This document shows, one piece after another, positions 5,784-10,063 of a stretch of DNA of 10,063 nt. The notes under the pieces are model-generated. The model did no database searches and was not told the DNA's origin. It saw only the letters and a list, made by a program, of their open reading frames with translations. Every line of letters starts with the position of its first letter. The stretch's first letter is position 1. Made by a program: the position numbers and the translations under genes. The DNA comes from Dehalococcoidales bacterium (lineage in GTDB: Bacteria; Chloroflexota; Dehalococcoidia; Dehalococcoidales; UBA3254), in assembly GCA_028718465.1 (NCBI GenBank), contig JAQULX010000069.1, positions 1 through 10,063 of the forward strand, read 5' to 3'.

Positions 5784-7712
5784 TTACCTCAAACCGGGCA
5801 GCCAGGTAGCCAGCCCGGGCACCAGAAAGATAATTACCAGAACCGCTACAGTAGTTAAAACAAATGGGATCGTGCCTCGATAGATGACACTCATAGGAAC
5901 AGTCGGCTGGATACCCTTGAAGACGAACATAACTACCCCAAAAGGCGGCGTCATTCCCCCCAGGTTTGTGACCATGACAAAAAGCAGGCTGAACCAGATC
6001 GGATCGATGCCCAGGCCTGCGGCGATAGGGTAGAAAATCGGGAGTCCGATCAGGATCATGGGCAAGACATCGATGAAACAACCCATGATTGCAAGGAAAA
6101 CCATCGTAATTATCATAAAGCCGGTACCACCCAATCCGATGTTGGTAATAAACTCGGTCATGGTATTAGTAACATTACACCAGGCAATGAAACGGGTAAA
6201 CATCTGGGCGGCGATGAGGATAAAAAAGACGGTGGAAACTGCTTTACCGCCATCCAGAAGAGCCTGAATGAAACTTTTCCAGGTGAACCGCCTCATTAAC
6301 AGGGCAAGAACAAAAGCGGTAAATGCTCCGACGGCACCGCCTCTAGTGGGTGTGAAGAAGCCAAGGTAGATACCACCGATAGATACTATGAAAATAACCA
6401 GAACGGGGAAGACAGATGTGAGCGATTTTAGCCTCGGTCCCCAGGCTGTTTTCTCGCCGGCAGGAGCCAAATTTGGATTAATCCGACACCATATGACAAT
6501 TACAAGAATGAAGCTGGCAGCCAGAAGAATTCCAGGAAGAACTCCAGAAACAAGAAGTCCTGCAATTGGCAGCCCGGTCAATAGCCCTACGAGAATAAAA
6601 GCGCTGCTGGGAGGAATTATGGGGCCAAGGCTGGAACCGCCTACAATACTCCCGGCAGATATCTTATCGCTATACTTATATTTTTTCATTTCCGGATAGG
6701 CGGCACTGCCCATGGTGGAGACGGAGGCGATAGGATCGCCCACAATAGCGGCGAACATGGTACAGGCCCCGATAGTGGCGATAGAAAGGCCTCCCCGCAG
6801 ATGGCCGAACCAGCGGTAACCCCAGACATACAGGTCTGCTCCATATTTGGCGTGCAGGCAGAAGAAACCCATCAGCATAAAAAATGGCATGACAGCAAAG
6901 CCGTAAGAACCGGAAACCCGATACATATCTGTAGCAATCATGTTAAAGGCAGTGTTGGGACCACGGATATGGCCGATGAAAACAACGGCAGTCAGCATCA
7001 TTGTCAGGTAAATCGGCATACCAGCCAGCAGGAGGAGCAGAAAAAAGGCAATACCGATAACCGCCAGGATTGTTAGCTCCATTTCAAAAAGTTGAGGCTG
7101 CATCCAGTAGACAATAAAAACCGTTAATACCAGCGGCACGATTAACATGACTGCCCATTGAGATGGAGATAACCCGGCCTTAATACTATCGGAGATAATT
7201 TTCAGGAAATCCCGGATAATCAAGAGAAACATAGACGTAACGCCGATAACGATAACAGCCATAAAAATATAGCTAGGAAGACCCAGATACTGGCCGTGCA
7301 TGACGTTCTTATCGGCAAAATAAAGAGTCTGAAGAAAAGTTCTCCAGATGACCAGACCGATAGTGCCTATCGCTAAATAATTGACAATAAATCCAAGTAC
7401 CAGCTGTCCTTTCTGGGACAGTTTACTGGTAACTAAATCTACAACAATATGTCCCTTTTCGTTCTGAGAATGGGCTACAGCCAGGAAAATCCCGCAGATC
7501 ATCATTACTTCAGTAAGTTCTGTCGCTCCAGAAATGGCAGAGTGAATAAGTTTGGTGTCCAAAATGACATCGACGAAGTTGAGAACAATCATTGTAAATA
7601 ACAAGAATACACCGACGATGTTAGTCCAGCGGGCGAAAACGCCGACCTTGTCAAAAACATGAACCACCTTTTCCAGACCAGATGGCGGAGAGGTACTTTC
7701 TACACTTACCAT
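5784..7712 (-). CDS. TRAP transporter fused permease, DctQ-DctM (642 aa)
   Basis: This is an integral membrane protein of a tripartite ATP-independent periplasmic transporter, which moves organic acids by sodium or proton symport. Residues 1-175 form the small DctQ domain with four membrane segments, near 31-51, 64-82, 103-122 and 146-166. A linking helix lies at about 186-203. The large DctM domain follows from about 211 to the end. DctM signatures are HLRGGLSIATIGACTMFAAIVGD (304-326), GGSSLGPIIPPSSAF (358-372), and GCFIDVLP, TPPFG and YRG near the C-terminus. Q-M fusions are common. The ATG at 7712 has GAGGAG at 6 nt. Gene order binding protein, permease, enzyme suggests co-transcription with dctP and the URO-D gene. 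The substrate cannot be read from the sequence. Confidence 0.92.
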   Translation of the reverse strand: MVSVESTSPPSGLEKVVHVFDKVGVFARWTNIVGVFLLFTMIVLNFVDVILDTKLIHSAISGATELTEVMMICGIFLAVAHSQNEKGHIVVDLVTSKLSQKGQLVLGFIVNYLAIGTIGLVIWRTFLQTLYFADKNVMHGQYLGLPSYIFMAVIVIGVTSMFLLIIRDFLKIISDSIKAGLSPSQWAVMLIVPLVLTVFIVYWMQPQLFEMELTILAVIGIAFFLLLLLAGMPIYLTMMLTAVVFIGHIRGPNTAFNMIATDMYRVSGSYGFAVMPFFMLMGFFCLHAKYGADLYVWGYRWFGHLRGGLSIATIGACTMFAAIVGDPIASVSTMGSAAYPEMKKYKYSDKISAGSIVGGSSLGPIIPPSSAFILVGLLTGLPIAGLLVSGVLPGILLAASFILVIVIWCRINPNLAPAGEKTAWGPRLKSLTSVFPVLVIFIVSIGGIYLGFFTPTRGGAVGAFTAFVLALLMRRFTWKSFIQALLDGGKAVSTVFFILIAAQMFTRFIAWCNVTNTMTEFITNIGLGGTGFMIITMVFLAIMGCFIDVLPMILIGLPIFYPIAAGLGIDPIWFSLLFVMVTNLGGMTPPFGVVMFVFKGIQPTVPMSVIYRGTIPFVLTTVAVLVIIFLVPGLATWLPGLR

Positions 7713-7787
7713 CAGATACTCCTCACTTTTTCATAGAACCAGCGGTTATTAACTCGATCAACAGAGTCAATTTATTGATTTACCGTA

Positions 7788-7822
7788 CCAAAGCACTGGC
7801 CTCGAAGAGGCCAGTGCTTTGG
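7788..7822 (-). terminator. Hairpin between dctP and dctQM (partial terminator or processing stem)
   Basis: Arms 7788-7803 and 7807-7822 are perfect 16-bp complements with a GAA loop. The hairpin lies 32 nt after the dctP stop and 75 nt before the permease start. No T-run follows on the minus strand, so it is more likely a leaky terminator or an mRNA-stabilising stem than a full stop. It would give more binding protein than permease, as is usual for such operons. Confidence 0.7.
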
Positions 7823-7853
7823 AGATTATTTCAGTGCAACTATGGGAAGAGAG

Positions 7854-8978
7854 TTATTTAGGAGCGTACTGTGGATCAGCGTATTTCTTGGAGAGCTCCA
7901 GGTATTTATCTACGAATGCCTGACCGGGTAACCCCGCGGCTTCCAAACTTTTGACATATTCGGCTCTTACATTGGCGGAAATCTGGGCCATCTTGTCAAT
8001 TTCTGTTTGAGGAAGAATATATGTCTCAATATCAAAATCGGCGTCAGCCTTGGGCGGGGATTCTATAGCGTTCTTAACTACAGCAGCGTCCTGGAAATTA
8101 ATGGCCCACTCTTGCATGCCATTAATAGTATCCTGAACTTCTTTCGGCAGGCTGTTAAATTTGTCCTTGTTAATGGAAAGGTTGACCAGCATTTCATCAC
8201 AGGCGATGGGCAGGGTGGCGTATTTCATAATAGAACCCCAGCCAAACTCCCAGAGCAGATACCATGAGGCACCGGAACCTTCCTGAACTCCAGTCTGGAG
8301 AGCGGTGGTAGACTCCTCGGGAGGCACCGAGGTCGGGACCCAGCCGTAAGCCGCTATCAGTTCAGACGACCATTTGCCGACAGGCCCGATCTTCATGCCC
8401 TTGCTGCTTTCAAGGTCTTTGATCTGCTTTTTGGTAGTAAACATACCAACGCTGTAGCCCAAATTCCGCAAGAGAATTTTACCGTCAGAGTAGGGTTCGA
8501 GCATCTGGGGATAAAGCTGAGCAGTTTCATACAGTGTCCAGGCGGGACGGTTGGTGCTGTACTGGGTAAAACTTACAACATCATCCATAGGGAAGCGGCC
8601 CTGAAGCATGGAAGGGAACCATTCAGCCATGTCAACATCACCTTTGAGCATAGCATCATAAGCATCTTTCAGGGCGACCAGTTCGCCATTCCAATGCTCT
8701 TCGATTTTGACAAGGCCGTTGGTGCGTTTTTCTATTTCTCTGAAATAGGGGCCGATTACGTTTTTAGCCCAGAATCCAGACCCGTTGTTATGGCTGGTGA
8801 AAACCAGCGTGACCGGTTTTTGGGCTGCCGGAGTGGTTGCGGCAGGAGATGAGGCTGCAGGTGATGAGGTTGCCGGCGGACTCGAGCAGGCAATCAACGA
8901 TGCGACCATTATCAAGGTCAGTATCAGGAAAATGATACCCGTGGCTGAGCGAATACCGTGAGATTTTTTCTCTTTCAT
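7854..8978 (-). CDS. TRAP transporter substrate-binding lipoprotein, DctP family (374 aa)
   Basis: The N-terminus is a lipoprotein signal: basic MKEKKSHGIR, a hydrophobic core at 14-29, and lipobox LIAC with the lipidated Cys at 31. A Ser/Pro/Ala/Thr linker (32-54) tethers the binding domain to the membrane. DctP fold features follow: TLVFTSHNN strand 1, a helix AKNVIGPYFREIEKRTNG (71-88), LKDAYDAMLKGDVDMAEW (103-120), and the KGMKIG hinge at 193-198. The Arg that usually follows KGxKI and grips the substrate carboxylate in DctP/SiaP is Gly198 here, so the ligand may be bound differently or may not be a simple carboxylate. The ATG at 8978 is preceded by GGAGGG. A membrane-anchored binding protein suits either a Gram-positive or an envelope of unknown type. 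Confidence 0.9.
   Translation of the reverse strand: MKEKKSHGIRSATGIIFLILTLIMVASLIACSSPPATSSPAASSPAATTPAAQKPVTLVFTSHNNGSGFWAKNVIGPYFREIEKRTNGLVKIEEHWNGELVALKDAYDAMLKGDVDMAEWFPSMLQGRFPMDDVVSFTQYSTNRPAWTLYETAQLYPQMLEPYSDGKILLRNLGYSVGMFTTKKQIKDLESSKGMKIGPVGKWSSELIAAYGWVPTSVPPEESTTALQTGVQEGSGASWYLLWEFGWGSIMKYATLPIACDEMLVNLSINKDKFNSLPKEVQDTINGMQEWAINFQDAAVVKNAIESPPKADADFDIETYILPQTEIDKMAQISANVRAEYVKSLEAAGLPGQAFVDKYLELSKKYADPQYAPK
8842..8871. repeat. 15-nt tandem repeat in the dctP linker
   Basis: Two 15-nt units at 8842-8856 and 8857-8871, both of the form GCAGG-GATGAGG, differ at two positions. They encode the repeated Ser-Pro-Ala-Ala linker after the lipobox. Slippage in such repeats changes the tether length without affecting the binding domain. 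Confidence 0.6.
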
Positions 8979-9082
8979 TCTATCCCTCCAATATATTTAT
9001 TGTTTATCAGGTTATTCAGCTTGTTGCAGCAGCTTTATCGTCTCCTGCCCTTAAATATATCATAATTCAGAGAGTGAATTCG

Positions 9083-9109
9083 ATTATACCGGATATTATA
9101 TTTTGTTAA
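9083..9109 (-). promoter_or_regulatory. Possible second promoter of the TRAP operon
   Basis: On the minus strand TTAACA (9109-9104) and a perfect TATAAT (9088-9083) are separated by 15 nt, shorter than ideal. It would give a leader of about 100 nt before dctP. It may be an older promoter kept after the stronger one at 9212-9240 arose, or it may be chance in A/T-rich DNA. Confidence 0.4.
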
Positions 9110-9182
9110 TAGATATTGACTCGCGTGAATCGCTAATTGGGGGTTATGATATGACTGTCTCCAAATCTCTATCATACGAGGT

Positions 9183-9199
9183 TTGATATCCAATATCAA
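9183..9199. promoter_or_regulatory. Palindrome TTGATAT-CCA-ATATCAA, candidate operator
   Basis: The perfect 7-3-7 inverted repeat lies about 6-22 nt downstream of the transcription start predicted from the 9212-9240 promoter. This is a typical place for a repressor to block the TRAP operon. No regulator gene lies next to it. The site is A/T-rich, so chance is possible. Confidence 0.45.
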
Positions 9200-9211
9200 T
9201 AAATTATCTAA

Positions 9212-9240
9212 AATATACCGTGTTTCCATTCAGTTGTCAA
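9212..9240 (-). promoter_or_regulatory. Strong promoter of the TRAP operon, -35 at the edge of an IS-like end
   Basis: On the minus strand a consensus TTGACA (9240-9235) and TATATT (9217-9212) are separated by exactly 17 nt and point toward dctP. The leader would be about 225 nt. The -35 box coincides with the outermost bases of the IS-like end beginning at 9235, while the -10 lies in flanking DNA. This is the arrangement of hybrid promoters created by insertion sequences. Confidence 0.65.
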
Positions 9241-9480
9241 TGTCTCACCCAGCGCTATGTCTCACCCTGTACGAACGCATTTTGTATGGTAAGGTTAAGG
9301 CACCCCATCAATCTCCTGTGGACTAAATACCCCGGTGAAACAAATTCCTGCACCAGTATCTATCCCCGCAGGCACGAGGTTAACACTCTTATCAAACAAT
9401 CTTCGTCCCCGCAGTCTTTAAGCCGCCAGCCCTTCACACTGCGGCGAGCAGTCTTTTCTTGTTCGACCAGATACGGCTAA
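9235..9480. mobile_element. Degenerate insertion-sequence end (tentative)
   Basis: The stretch starts with TGTCA and carries two identical 11-nt direct repeats, ATGTCTCACCC, at 9240-9250 and 9257-9267, separated by the palindrome AGCGCT. A 5'-TGT terminus with repeated transposase-binding words is seen at ends of IS21-like and related elements. Base composition inside (more G/C) differs from the A/T-rich flank on the left. No intact transposase is found. The minus strand has a broken reading frame (9295-9537, interrupted by a stop near 9420) without recognisable similarity. No matching opposite end (GGGTGAGACAT on the plus strand) occurs further right in the window, so the right limit given here is arbitrary. 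Confidence 0.4.
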
Positions 9481-9876
9481 CCGGCATAATACCCAAAATT
9501 CTCTGCCGCATGGCCTTTCCGTTTCCGGTTTTGATCCTACTCCAGATCACAATAACCAACTAATTTTCCCCTCAGGTATTATAATAATCAGCATTGATTT
9601 ATGGTTTAACAAGCTGTTGCTTAGGTCAGTTTGAAAAAGTCTAACTCAGTTATCCATGGCGTTATTTTATTCTTGAAAACAACAATCAATATGTTCAAAA
9701 ACGGGTAACTCTAGTATCAAAGCTAAAATCCCAGGGAAAAACAGATGTTCAAACAATGACGTTTTTTGAACCCGAGTCAACTTTTGGAAACCTGGCTGCC
9801 TATTGAGTTTTGAATATTCTCTAAGTTAATGCGCAACTTGACTTAGCTTCCGGACAACACATACTCTTTCAGATAT
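9481..9876. other. Non-coding stretch, nothing recognised apart from short repeats
   Basis: I see no gene, tRNA or known RNA in either strand. The stretch lies downstream of the permease at the right edge and contains three GTTCAAA words, listed separately. A 6-bp CTAAGT/ACTTAG repeat at about 9821-9846 could be the remains of a weak terminator for that permease, but it has no T-run. Confidence 0.5.
9693..9771. repeat. Three GTTCAAA words, two direct and one inverted
   Basis: GTTCAAA occurs on the plus strand at 9693-9699 and 9747-9753, and inverted (TTTGAAC) at 9765-9771. The last two form a 7-bp stem with an 11-nt loop. The first and third also share the longer TTCAAAAACG-like core. The function is unknown; they may be part of a degenerate element. 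Confidence 0.4.
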
Positions 9877-10063
9877 TCAAAAATTGATTGCTGTTAATAA
9901 ACTGGCTAAAAACCCGGCCAATACTGCGACGATAAGTATGCCGGCTATAAATACAGCTACTAATCTTCTTTTAAAGATAGCCGCAAGTAAACTGATTTCC
10001 GGGATACTCATTCCGGCACCACCTATGATCAGAGCCACAACTGCGCCAGCACCCATCCCTTTC
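9877..10063 (-). CDS. ArsP/YraQ-type (UPF0718) permease, C-terminal end (cut by window edge)
   Basis: Translating from the right edge gives 61 residues to a TGA at 9879-9877. The sequence KGMGAGAVVALIIGGAGMSIPEISLLAAIFKRR is the conserved Gly-rich loop and S-x-P-E/N helix of the ArsP_1/DUF318 permeases, followed by one last membrane segment (VAVFIAGILIVAVLAGFLASLL). Members include the methylarsenite exporter ArsP and many uncharacterised YraQ proteins. The start and first several membrane segments are outside the window, so the substrate cannot be assigned. It reads toward the TRAP operon but is separated from it by the IS-like scar. Confidence 0.7.
   Translation of the reverse strand, partial: KGMGAGAVVALIIGGAGMSIPEISLLAAIFKRRLVAVFIAGILIVAVLAGFLASLLTAINF

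Noticed and set aside
9035..9229. A 64-residue minus-strand open frame upstream of dctP
   Set aside because: The predicted -10 box lies inside it, no Shine-Dalgarno precedes its ATG, its composition follows the A/T-rich DNA, and I recognise no family. It is most likely a chance frame in the dctP leader.
9235..9267. CRISPR-like repeat-spacer unit at the two ATGTCTCACCC words
   Set aside because: There are only two 11-nt copies with a 6-nt spacer. This is far too short for CRISPR and fits an IS end better.
9220..9480. An 86-residue plus-strand open frame across the IS-like end
   Set aside because: It begins outside the putative element and runs through the direct repeats. Its Cys/Ser/Arg-rich composition resembles no transposase, and it has no ribosome binding site.

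Overview
The window looks like part of the chromosome of an anaerobic bacterium, probably Chloroflexota (Dehalococcoidia-like) or a syntrophic or clostridial Firmicute. The reasons are the mix of families: a cluster of 2-hydroxyacyl-CoA dehydratase/benzoyl-CoA reductase type genes, a MtaA-like uroporphyrinogen-decarboxylase-fold protein, a DctP lipoprotein with a Ser/Pro/Ala linker, and a DUF177 (YceD) gene with a Zn-like CxxC. The phylum is inferred from gene content only and is uncertain.

Layout. Positions 1-952 are ordinary chromosomal genes: the start of a DUF177/YceD gene (minus, cut by the window edge), a stand-alone Smr-domain gene with a near-consensus promoter (plus), and a 60-residue XRE repressor-like gene (minus). 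The XRE promoter is overlapped by repeated TTAGCAT/ACTGTCA words. At 1084-1437 lies the C-terminal quarter of a TRAP transporter large permease, cut at its 5' side and without a start signal: a gene remnant. A perfect 15-bp hairpin at 1529-1562 separates it from the convergent gene set that fills most of the window.

Positions 1608-8978 hold five genes, all on the minus strand. In transcription order they are a TRAP substrate-binding lipoprotein (dctP), a fused TRAP permease (dctQM), a URO-D/MtaA-family protein, and two adjacent subunits of the 2-hydroxyacyl-CoA dehydratase/benzoyl-CoA reductase family. Within each pair dctQM/URO-D and dehydratase subunit 1/2 the gap is only 3-4 nt, and the downstream Shine-Dalgarno runs into the upstream stop codon, so translation is probably coupled. 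A 16-bp hairpin between dctP and dctQM fits the usual excess of binding protein over permease. A 320-nt gap with a stem-loop and a possible promoter separates the URO-D gene from the dehydratase pair.

Reading the set together (inference): the TRAP system imports a small organic acid, and the dehydratase-like pair acts on its CoA ester. The role of the URO-D-fold protein is unknown. No activator ATPase (HgdC/BcrA-D type), CoA ligase or transferase, or corrinoid protein lies in the window, so these would have to be encoded elsewhere.

Positions 8979-9876 are largely non-coding. Next to dctP is a leader of about 230 nt. It is preceded by a consensus-like promoter whose -35 box lies exactly at the edge of what looks like an insertion-sequence end (two ATGTCTCACCC direct repeats). 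A 7-3-7 palindrome sits at the predicted transcription start. The rest of this stretch is apparently degenerate DNA. From 9877 to the right edge is the C-terminal end of an ArsP/YraQ-type permease (minus). The catabolic set is thus bordered by a truncated transporter on one side and a probable IS scar on the other, as expected for an acquired or rearranged block.
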